DNA from: Pleurotus ostreatus/Saccharomyces cerevisiae fusant
Lineage: Eukaryota; Opisthokonta
Assembly: GCA_024196135.1 (NCBI GenBank)
Contig: JAMQCK010000182.1
Span: 1-43,339, forward strand
Reading direction: 5' to 3'
DNA: 43,339 nt
This document shows, piece by piece, positions 11,720 to 20,657 of the stretch. Both the position numbers and the translations under genes were made by a program. The notes below the pieces were generated by a model. That model saw nothing but the letters and a program-made list of their open reading frames with translations. It ran no database searches and was not told where the DNA came from. Each line of letters begins with the position of its first letter. Positions within the stretch are counted from its first letter, which is position 1.

Positions 11720-12180
11720 TTATTGCAGCGCTTGGCGTCCTGTCTCGCTGCACGCCGTCCTCGCGCTCTGTAAGATTAGCATTGTGATTCTTGAGCTACT
11801 ACCCACCTTTGTACCCCAGGAGGCGGCCCAAGGGCTTACCCAAAGACATACAGGAATATTGTACGATGTGGTATACTTCCTAGGGCTTACGAGCATGCTA
11901 CACGTACCTAGAGCGCTCTCCTGCACCAATTGGACGGAATGATACCTCACAAATTTAATGATTGCGCCCCGAAGCATCAAACTCGCTGAGCCGCCCCTAA
12001 AAACACCTTCAACTAGGCTGAGCCTTGAATATCTTGTACATGCGCGCTTAGTCGTATACATCCGTCGCGAAGGCTTCAACACAGCATCAGCCGCAAAGGA
12101 GGTATCTTGGTCATCGATCTTCAGTTTATTTGGGGCAAGACGAGGGCAAGAGCGCGCAGGACATGGGCGTCGCGTTTGGT

Positions 12181-12300
12181 GGCGGTCGCCTCTAAGTCCC
12201 CAAAAAGGAAATTTTGGCTGCCTCGGACATTGCCGTCGCGCACGTTTTGTCACAAATTCGATCATAAGGCCTGTCAGCCAAAATTCTGACGTATTTTACC
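12181..12300 (-). repeat. Right 120-bp terminal inverted repeat
   Basis: It is the reverse complement of 11600-11719 with one difference, in the GGCATTG/GGCAATG segment. It is followed directly by the right tip hairpin. Confidence 0.92.
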
Positions 12301-12360
12301 AAGCCCTCCAACGCGGCTTCGCATCGCGTCGGAGGTTTGGTCACCAGGCTAGCGTTGTTC

Positions 12361-12916
12361 ATGCTGCAAGTTTGTTGTCATGCGCGCATGATTGACTGAG
12401 CGGACAAAGTCTTACGGTTGAGCACAAGCGGCCTGATATCGGTGGCGCAACCGACGGATATGCCACCGATAAGTAGCCTCATTTGAAGGACAAGTAACAT
12501 TCCAATATTTAGATCAATGCATCCGATCGACGCGGTATGATTCAACAATGTACGCTATCATCCCAGGTGCATAGAGTCGGCTCACCGGGTCTTTCAAAAT
12601 ACCCAAAATACCCTACTGAGAGCCTATGGTGTTGCGTGCTATAAGATACCCCCTCGTTCCCAAGCATCGCTGGCTGGACCATCTGCTTCTTGCACCTCGC
12701 AAGCAGCAAAAGAGAGATGTCGGGCTTCATGAGTACCGCCGAGGGGTCGACAGGACAAAGTGCGAGGACGCAAAGACACCGTCGAGTCATGATAGTGGTC
12801 AACTTTAGCGTATGCAAAGCATGCGTTGGAGTTCTGACGTTTTCTGTTGCATTTACAAGCGGAACTCCGCCAACTATCTATCCTCGCAAAAAGTTGGATC
12901 ACTGAAGCAAAGAAAA
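12361..12916. other. Intergenic, no gene recognised
   Basis: The segment between the mobile element and the tRNA has no convincing coding frame. A 10-bp inverted pair (TATCGGTGGC/GCCACCGATA) lies at about 12437-12471, of unknown meaning. The T-run at the right edge (12913-12916) is the Pol III terminator of the tRNA. Confidence 0.4.
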
Positions 12917-13002
12917 TCCTCTCTGCCTGGTTCGAACAGGCGACCCCCAGATGATACGGTAACCATTACAGTCTGATGCTCTTCCAACTGAGCTAAGAGA
13001 GG
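12917..13002 (-). tRNA. tRNA-Tyr (anticodon GTA) with 13-nt intron
   Basis: On the minus strand the cloverleaf is complete. The acceptor stem is CCTCTCT/AGAGAGG with discriminator A, and the D arm is GCTC...GAGC. The anticodon stem is TCAGA/TCTGG with loop CTGTAA-A, and the T arm is GCCTG-TTCGAAC-CAGGC. The anticodon GTA is at 12967-12969. A 13-nt intron (12953-12965) interrupts the loop after position 37, the normal place for nuclear tRNA-Tyr introns. Its TTAC can pair with the anticodon GTAA. Length without the intron is 73 nt. A TTTT stretch follows the 3' end (12913-12916), as expected for Pol III. The A-box and B-box (GGTTCGAA-type) are intact. Confidence 0.95.
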
Positions 13003-13117
13003 CTTACAATCGATTTGCTGGCTCCTGCCCAATATCGTCACCTTACGAGCTCAAACCCAACCACTCGTCAGATAGGATACTATTGCGCACGCAGAGAGGA
13101 CGGGATCATGACAGGAT

Positions 13118-13247
13118 AAGTGCGCGCACACAACGCAGGACGACGGCGCTCCTTCACGAGACTCATGACAACGCGCAGAACTGCTCGAATACGTCGCTTG
13201 CTCTCAGAGAAATATGATCGCGAAGGCTTTTGTGACAGTGCAATGAC
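13118..13247 (+). pseudogene. Fragment of the MSH4 last exon
   Basis: The stretch 13172-13247 closely matches the 3' end of MSH4, which ends at 23829 on the other strand. It includes a 21-nt identical block (GAACTGCTCGAATACGTCGC plus T). It then carries the equivalent of IAKAFVTVQ and a stop. Weaker similarity extends back to about 13118. A small indel changes the reading around the QR/DI residues, and there is no upstream MSH4 sequence. It is a dead duplicate. Together with the neighbouring FunK1 C gene it forms one arm of an inverted segmental duplication. Confidence 0.75.
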
Positions 13248-13668
13248 TGCCAGTGGGAAAGTAGGCCCGTAAGCGGAATTTGGATCCTCTGTCGTATGCA
13301 CTCGATAGCAGATGACTGATGACGGCAAACGACTCTCGTTCAATGCTAAGTATCCGGATACAAGTACACAGGTATACACTCGCCTCTGAATCTGTCGTGG
13401 CGTCTCGCCGCGCCTTTAAGAACGGATATGCAAAGACGCCGAAGGAGGTGCGGATGCCGCTCCACAGTGGCGGACTAGTAGGGCGATGAAACCTGCGATT
13501 TCGGGAGTGAAGGACGACCATCCTCCCCGAAGATGCCGTCCCCGAAGACGCACGTGTATATACTATCCCCCTAATGCAATCACTTGTGTGACGATATGGA
13601 GTGCTGGCGGCGATTCAGGGAGGCTGCCGCGGTTAAAAGCGCTCTCAGGTGCAAGGGCATCTTCAACC

Positions 13669-16600
13669 CTAGCCTGGCGCTGTGCGCCCCGGGCGCTTGT
13701 TGCGCTTGCCCCGCACCGTCTCGCGAGCTTTCTTCGCGCTTGCTTTCGGTTGCGAGCGCTCGGCCACTTTTTTCTCGGAGATATGTTTCGAACGGTCCGC
13801 CGACTCCTTCTCCGCAATGCGCTTCGAGCGACGCGTCGGCTGAGTCTGCGGACGAGCGGTGCAAGAGCGTTTCGCGGATCGCTGCTTGTCCTCAGACGCG
13901 GACCGCTTGCGTGGCCGGGTGCGTGCCCCATGATCGCGTGCAGATGCGTCGCCATCCTCTCCATCGGGCGAAATGTCCATAGGGTCAGTGTCCTCCTCCG
14001 GCTGCTCTTCGATCGGTTCTGGCCGTGCTCTGCCCTTCTTCGCGCCCTTCTTCTTCCGCTCTTCCTCCTCGCGGTCGAGTTCTGCGAAGATCGCAGCTAC
14101 CTCTTCGGACGTGAGCCCTCCTCCTACGGAGGAGCCGCGAAGCTTGCGACGGGGTCGCGGGGGCTCGTCGGGCACAGGTACGAATGTGTCGGGGTTCTGG
14201 ACGTAGTGATCGCTGATCTCGCGGAAGGTCCTCTCCATCTCGATGTATATGTCGTCCAGGAAGAGTTTCGGGTCATACACGATACGCTTATTGTCGAGGG
14301 TGATGAATGGGGTAGTCACGTCGGACTGGAGCTTCTTGTGGGCGTTATTTAGGCTGCTCGCAAGTTTGACAACCTTGGCGATCGGTGCACCCTGACCGTA
14401 AAGCGAGTGAAGGTCCCGCGATAATTGCGAGAGCCTGGACACCGCGGTGATCGTATGTGTGCGTTCAGGCGAGCCCTCAAGTACGCCAGGGAATAGCTCT
14501 ACCGCTATGCTGCGCAGTAACTTGAGACGAGCGTCCGAGAGATCCGGGATAGACGCAAGCAGGGTTTTGGAGATCTTGCAGAATGCGAAGTCCAAGGCCA
14601 TCCAGATCACGGACTCGAGATCATGGTAGAAGTTGAATGCAAAGTTCTCGGCGCCTTGTAGGACATCACCGAATATTTCCGGAAGGAACAGATGGGTCTG
14701 GCGCTGCACCTCGACGGCAATGTAATGGGAAGTGCCTGTGATGGGATCGTGTCCTGTACCGCCCGTGTATGGGCGCGCGTACTCCAAGTCGGTGATAAAG
14801 GCAACCCACTCATCGAGTACGAGTCGACGCTGTTCAGACTCGGATGCTCCGTCCGAGGCCTTCCGGTAAAGGAGGAAATTACCGGGGCTGACGTCCCTGT
14901 GTAGGTAACCGGCGCGCTTCAGGTAGCGTAGGACTGCAAGAACGCTGATGTCAGTACACGGCCGACGGAAGAATCTAATCGAACACGCACTCTTCGAGAT
15001 CTGGCTAAGGGCGTGGAAGAATAGCGCAGGATCATCGACAGCGTACAGGTCGATGCATATTTGCGAGTATATAGTCCGACAATGCTTCTTGCCGTGCAGT
15101 CGGAGGAGCTCATCTGCCAGCGCTTTCGGGGCAGGGCGTGGGGTGTTGTCGGAATCAGGAGTCCGCACTGTGGTAGCCACTTTGATCTGCGCGCGGCGCG
15201 GCTTCGAGCCTTCGGGGTTCTCCTCGCTCTTGAAGTCGTAGCGCTCGGCACCCATCGGGGGCGCTGGGACATAGCCGGGCCCCTTGCCCTTCTCGGGCGT
15301 ACCGACGTTCGGGTAGTGCACCACGCCGTCCTCCTCGATGCCGATCATGTGTTTCTCCGCGTCGGGCCAGATGTCGGCGTGCTTCTTCATCTCGTCCTTG
15401 ATTGCCTCCTGAATATCGCTCTCATCCGGAACGTCGTCGTAGACCCAGTAGTCACGAAGCACCTGCGTCTCTGCGGAGTATAAACGCTCGCTCGGATCGG
15501 CGGTGTTCTTTGCGACTCTGCGAACCGCGAAGACACGCATGGCGCGGGTGTAAAAGGTCTTCGCGGACCTCTCGTCGAGGAGACGCGTTGTCTCGTATAC
15601 CCTCGGCGTGGGGTCACCCGGGCGGTAGATGTCGAACTGGTACTGCATATTCCCAGCCTTGTCCATGACGCGCTTGACGGTAGGGTCGATGCCGAGCGTC
15701 GTCAATGAGGCGTACGTGTTGAATAGGACAAAGTGGATGAACCAGTCGTGCTCCTAGACGAAGTCAGTCGACGACGTCGAACGCGGAATCCGGCCGCACG
15801 TACCTTGTACATGTCGAATGGCTCCGTAACACCCGTGTGGGAGCGGCTGTGGTACCACATCCGCATCTGTGAATTCTCCATGGTGAACGTCCAGACTGCC
15901 GTACGTCCGACGTCGTTGTGAAACATGTGGCCGGCTTGTCCGAGCACCTTCATCTCGTTCTGCGGGTATCGTCAGCTAAAGTCATACCGGACGATCCTGA
16001 GCATACGCACATCGACGATCTGGTCCGTGCCTAATTCCAGCTTGCCCTCGCCAGTACAGGTAACGTCGGCCGTGAGTATCACATCGTCCCGGACTTTGAC
16101 CGAGGAGTTGCCCACAGTCCCAGCGGTCTTCTCGGTCACAGCCGCGGGGTACGACGAGTGGACGCGAGCGAACAGGGCATCAGCGCGATAAGACGAGCCT
16201 TCCACCTCCGAAGAAGTGGTCTTGGTGGGGCGACACATGAACCTCGTCGTGCGCTTCTCGCGAGAAAACCGGTCGGGATATAGCTCCTCAGCAATCTCGA
16301 GTATACTCTCCACGACAGATTCCATCTTGCGGAAGTGGTTGTCCTCCTTGATGAGAAAGATTTTTGCGCCCCCCTCGAGCGTACGGCGCTTGGGCTTGGG
16401 CATCTGCGCCCACTGCTTGTACCGGTTGATGACCCCAATCTTCGTTGCGCGACGTTCGATGGCCTCGACTTCCGCCTCAGGGAGTTTCCATTCGGATGCG
16501 TAAGTCGCGTAGAAGGAACGCATGCCGCAGAATCGAGTCTTGCCACCTGCGGCAGCGTCGCGATAGCGTTTGCGGCTAGGGTAGAGGGCGTCCATGTCGG

Positions 16601-16676
16601 CTGTTGCGTACTTTATTTTGGCGACGACGCGGGAGTCCCTTCTGGGACGAGAAGTTCCTTCCTGTTGCTGCGACAT
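13669..16676 (-). CDS. FunK1-family fungal protein kinase (copy C)
   Basis: Model of 949 aa with exons 16676-16011, 15959-15804, 15753-14991 and 14933-13669; total length is in frame. Motifs are GHMFHNDVGR, VLRDYWVYDD (Arg 374 at the expected ATP-lysine place), HRDVSPGNF (His 540 to Asp 542) and DLEYARPYTGGTGHD. Compared with A and B it lacks the intron after the DLEYARP segment. The intron at 14990-14934 is a multiple of three with no stop, so it could be read through. The tail is long, acidic then basic (EEERKKKGAKKGRARP, PTRRSKRIAEKE). Start: ATG 16676 lies about 85 nt below a CATAAAA box (16759-16765). Earlier in-frame starts fall at or above the likely transcription start. Function in the cell is unknown. 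Nuclear location is inferred from the basic tail. Confidence 0.85.
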
Positions 16677-17115
16677 GATCAGTATGGGAATGGAGAACGA
16701 GAGTGCGAGACGGAGACGGAGGATGGGAACGTGCATCGTATTTGCGGAAATCTTCACCTTTTATGCACCGGTCACAAACAGGCAGAGGTGTATAGACCAG
16801 GTAGGGAGAGGGGGGCAGAGCGCAGTCGCGGCCAAAGCGTTGATGGTGGCGTGGAACAAGGGCACCCTGCCTTGTTCTCACACGTGGTGATGACCGGCCC
16901 CGGTCTCGGCAAGTTCCGCCATGCCTCCATTTGGAAGCGGAATGGTTGAACTTGCGGTTGCAAGGTCCTAGCCAGGTTATGGCAGTGCTGGCCAGACCTC
17001 TTGCAATCCTGCATCGCATAAATAACAAGGATGGTGATGTTTCAGCTAAACAAGCCTAGATAAGGAATACAATAACGCGGAAGCCAGCGGTTCGTATCGT
17101 CACGATTCGAAGGGT
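16677..17115 (-). promoter_or_regulatory. FunK1 C upstream region
   Basis: A CATAAAA box lies at 16759-16765 (minus strand). An ACCGGCCCCGGT palindrome lies near 16892-16903 in a block that recurs upstream of kinases A and B. The segment 16880-17080 also matches 22880-23090 in inverted orientation, so the promoter was part of the segmental duplication. Confidence 0.55.
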
Positions 17116-17641
17116 CTGTGCATTGTACTTAGTACTGAAGGGCTGGGCATGAGCTCCGGATGTCATGGTAAAGTACCCTATGTGGGAAGTTGGCGAGATC
17201 TCTCAACCAGATTGTTACGGGCACACGTTTGTTTCCAAACTTGCTCGCTTAAGACAAGGCTCACGCGGCGGGCTACATGACCCAAGTGCCAGCTTCAATA
17301 TAACCCAGCATACAAATAAGAGAGACGTAGATGAACGACAGAAAGCGTCCGGCACATATTAGCAGAAAAAGTGAAAAGACCGCTGCCCCAAGCCCAAGGA
17401 ATACGAGGTCGAACTGATTCGGCCCCGCGCAGAAAACACAACAGTGCAACACGTTGGGTGACCAAGAAAAAGGGTGACCTTTCAGGGGAAAAGCGCAGAC
17501 CGGTCGTAAGATACATATGCAGAAAACCGAGATGATATATACTTCGAAGAAGGTGCTTAAGCTTAGTAAGGTGGCAGACGAGACAGCATGACAGATCAAG
17601 AGGAAAGCAAGCGAAGCGACATAGGCAAGGGGGCTAGCCAT
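17116..17641. other. Intergenic, 3' side of the membrane-protein gene
   Basis: About 525 bp lie between the end of the duplicated block and the stop of the minus-strand membrane-protein gene. No coding or RNA feature was recognised. Part of it is the 3'-UTR of that gene. Confidence 0.4.
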
Positions 17642-19284
17642 CTACCTCTTTCTATCCGCATTCCTTCGCGCCTTAACCGCCGCAGCAGATGTCGATCCCG
17701 ACGCCTCGTCCTCGTAGGCTGGTGGAGGAGCATCAAGGTCAGCATGGTCGGCCGCCTGCTCATGAGATTGCTGCAATGGGGCGGCGGATCCGCTCGCGCC
17801 CATCGCTTCTGTTGACGGCTGCGTCCGGTGCGTCATCGAATCCGTGCCCGACACTGCCGACCCTACCTCGATCTGCTTCCCGTGATGCGGCAGATATCCA
17901 ACCTGCGACCCATAGGCCTGCGTCGCGGAGCCTGACGCTGATCCAGAGGTCGAAGACATGGCTTGCGACCCAGCTTGCGATAGCGCTGCCTGCGACGGGT
18001 TCCTATACAGCCCAGACGCTGACCACGCAGAGCCAGCCTCTGACTGAGGTGGATGCGGGCCGGCGGCGACTTGCGAGGGGTGTGAGCTCGCGCTCGGCGG
18101 GTAGGTCATGACGCCGCCGACTACCGGATAGTAAGACGAGGCGGCATCGGTAGGGGAGTACTGATTGGCGTAGGCGCCGTGAGATGGTTGCCCTTGTTGC
18201 GTGTAGCCTGCGTGCTCGGGGTATTGCTGCCCCGGCAATGGCTGTGCGTATTGTGCCTGCGACGCCGGCGCGCTGCCTGCCCAAGCAGGGTCGGTGAACG
18301 GTTCTGGGCTCGCCAAGCGCACTGGAGGCCTGTCTGCCTCCTGCTTCCGCTTGCGCCAGAAGAAGACACCGACTCCGATGAGTGCGAGCGCGCACACAAC
18401 GGGCACGACGACCGCGACGATGACAGTTGTGTGATCGGTTGAGCTCGAGTCCGAGGATGCCGACTGGTTGGCGGTGTCGCCGTCGGAATCGGTGGAATTG
18501 CTGCTGCCACTGCTAGTGTCATCGTCGTACCTGGGGTGGGATCAATGAAGTCAGACAGTGCATCCGATGTTTGAGGGCGGTCAGGTGGCGTGGGGCGGAT
18601 AGAACGAAAGGAAAGAGGAGGGAGGAGGAGAGCACTCACGTATACACGATGTAGTCCAGCAGAATGAGCGACTTGACCCCATCAACATGGCCATTCTGGA
18701 TCGTCAGGTTGTGCCGCCCATTGTCGAGCGAGTCGTGCGAAAAGACGGACATGTTGTAGTCGTACCCTGCCTCGCCGGGCGCAATCTTGGCGAACGTGCC
18801 TGCGATGTTGTCGTCGATCCAGAAGGTCATATCCGAGTTACCTGTCGGCGAACTCGATGACCGGGCGAGCACGCAGAACACGTATACCGCGGTCCCTGCG
18901 CGCGACGTTAGCGCGGCTTACACCTCTTTCACCACTGTGCACTCACCTGTGAACTGGAACGACGCATAAAGCGGCTCATTGGGGAAGTCATTACTTCCTG
19001 GCTGCTTATTGAACTGCGCTCTCGGGTGAGTTCCCCGCCGATCGCACTAACACCAGTCCACACACCGTACTATCATGCCAGGTCCCGCCAACCAGATTCG
19101 TCTCCGCTGGGTGGGCGGTGCACCCGTCGCAGTCGCTCGCGTCGTTCCAGGCGCCGGTCGGGTAGTACGTGATCTCGTTTCCGGTAAGCTCGTCCTTCCC
19201 GCTGTCGTCGACGGTCACATTCCGGACCGCGGCATGCGCGCAGGACGCCACAGCGAGCCAGGCTAGAAATGAGTGACGGAGCAT
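17642..19284 (-). CDS. Secreted-domain single-pass membrane protein (unknown function)
   Basis: Model of 476 aa with exons 19284-19066, 19013-18947, 18895-18640 and 18530-17642. A signal peptide (MLRHSFLAWLAVASCAHA) leads into a ~200-residue luminal/extracellular domain with several N-glycosylation sequons (NVT, NMS, NLT, NST). It includes an FTGTAVYVFCVLA-like beta segment. A Ser/Asp/Thr linker follows, then one membrane helix at about residues 216-238 (VIVAVVVPVVCALALIGVGV). A WRKRKQ stop-transfer signal comes next. The cytosolic tail is rich in Gln, Ser, Pro, Ala and Tyr, and ends PPPAYEDEASG...KARRNADRKR. This layout is typical of a large basidiomycete group of uncharacterised wall/surface proteins. 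PPPAYE resembles a PY-type motif, which could recruit a Nedd4-type ligase. That link is inference. Confidence 0.78.
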
Positions 19285-20657
19285 CGGCCCGGGGCGCTCA
19301 GAGGGGCCGGGGTGTGCGAAGGGGGATGGAGGGGGAGGGGGAGAAGTAGGAGTACGAGCGCTAGGCGCTAGCGGTCGGTGCCGCCGAGAGTGAGAGCAAT
19401 AACCAGGGTGGGCGATCGGTGATGTTGCTGTTCGAGGGCGGGGCATGTGCTTAGATAAGAGTGCAATGAAACATCAGCCCCTTCAGCGCCGGGTTGGTCC
19501 CTTCCCAAGCACCTCCGCGCATGGTTGCCTTGCTTGAACTTGGAAACGACGGAAGAAAGTGCACGGAGAGCAGATGGGCATAGGCCCATTCGAATGACTG
19601 GACGCCTGGCAGGCCTGACAAGACAGTGCGCACACGATACCTGTACGGTAAAGAGGGTCCGCAGAAATCAAGTTCATTCAAGTGATCATTCCAGCACTGT
19701 TGGCGTTTTAGCGTGTTTTGCGTCTACGACGAAAGATGCGCTCCTGGATGCCGCATCCATCGGTTGAGCATCGCTGATTCACAGATCTGTCTTCCAGCCC
19801 GAGCAACGCAAAGCGCCGCTGGGCGACAAATGAATGTTCATGCGGGGATCTGGGGTGCCGAAGTGATGTGTGACAGCATTGTCACAATGAGTGATCTTAA
19901 GTGATTCCCACGGTTCAACTTTCCTTTTCCCACAGTTCCATTAGTTTGACTGCTCGGGGCTAATGTACGCTACGTGTGCATAGCTAAATCAAAAAATGAG
20001 AAAGACCAGCTCTATTCGGTTCTGCTGTCGATCCTCCAAGAGACTCTACCCGCGACACTCCTGCTTCTGGAGAGCTATTCTCCCAACGGAAAGGGGCTCA
20101 AGGGAAACTGGTCCCGATCTCCCAAGATTTGCCGGACGTGATGACATGCACATGCAGGACGATTGGCGAGTGGAGGGGCACGGTTTGCGTAGAGGATGCG
20201 GCCGCCCCCGAAAGTTCAGCCTCTCTGCCGGTCGCTGCGTTCGCTCCCGCCGTTCCCCCTTCGTTCAGGCGACGGACGGCTGGCTCCCAGGCAACAGCCA
20301 GCTGCCAGGGCGGCCATAAATGAGCTCCGAGGCGCCGAAAGGACTGGACCAAGCGGGGTTTCATATGGGGCATGGGCGCCATCATGAGATGCGTCCTCCC
20401 GTCATGGCCAGGCTATGCATTCGGTTGGGGAATCTCTCGCCATTGTCCTCGCTGAAAGTCGTTCGCGGGTAGGAAAGGCGCGGCCGGGGGCGCTCTCGGC
20501 TGCCCATGACAAAGCCCGTTTGACCTCGGCAGTATCCACGTGCGAGAAATCAAAAGGCCGGTGGTTCGATAATTTTTGACGGTTGAAGAGCATATCAGCG
20601 AGCGTCTACTATTGGACCCCATCTTGTCCTTGACCGCCACCCCGCACTCGGCTCGTC
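19285..20657. other. Long divergent intergenic region (membrane protein / ERG5)
   Basis: These 1.37 kb separate two divergently transcribed genes. I found no convincing gene. There is a dyad TGTGACA-gcat-TGTCACA at 19869-19886, and a CACGTG E-box at 20537-20542 about 115 nt before the ERG5 ATG. CACGTG-type and related sites are used by fungal SREBP/bHLH regulators of sterol genes. The assignment here is inference only. Confidence 0.4.

Larger units (their letters stand above)
11552..12351. mobile_element. Non-autonomous Mutator-like/foldback element with long TIRs and hairpin tips
   Basis: This is an 800-bp unit flanked by a 9-bp direct repeat, GCGTTGTTC (11543-11551 and 12352-12360), a likely target duplication. 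It begins TAG and ends CTA. Long inverted repeats of 120 nt (11600-11719 and 12181-12300) differ at a single position. Outside each arm is a hairpin: left stem 11562-11573/11585-11596, right stem about 12298-12315/12325-12341. The stem sequences differ between the ends, but both loops hold GCGAAGC (11578-11584; complement 12316-12322). Each long arm also contains an internal 11-bp inverted pair (AATTTTGGCTG/CAGCCAAAATT). The centre has no transposase. Long TIRs with a 9-bp duplication fit Mutator-like elements; KDZ-type elements are another possibility. The near-identical arms imply a recent origin. Confidence 0.8.
13118..17115 (+). repeat. Arm X of an inverted segmental duplication
   Basis: This block contains the MSH4 tail fragment, intergenic DNA, FunK1 C and its promoter. 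The same order is found on the opposite strand at about 22880-23930: MSH4 3' end, matching intergenic pieces, FunK1 3' end, FunK1 upstream region. Matches can be seen in four places. They are the MSH4 tail; the intergenic AGGTGCGGATGCC block; the kinase tail and 3' flank (GATGCCCTTGCAC, CCGCGGCAG / TCGCGGCAG); and the upstream block ending near CAATAACGCG (about 17070-17080). Arm Y has lost most of the kinase. Confidence 0.72.

Noticed and set aside
11720..12265. A 181-aa minus-strand frame across the mobile element
   Set aside because: It runs through the non-repetitive centre and reads into a TIR. The composition looks random, with no transposase motif. Treated as chance.
12437..12471. Inverted pair TATCGGTGGC/GCCACCGATA as a transposon end
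   Set aside because: Only 10 bp with no larger repeat or target duplication around it. Likely chance.
13486..14352. Plus-strand frame of 288 aa opposite the FunK1 C tail
   Set aside because: It is the complement of the kinase coding sequence and its 3' flank. High GC keeps antisense frames open. No homology or splice support.
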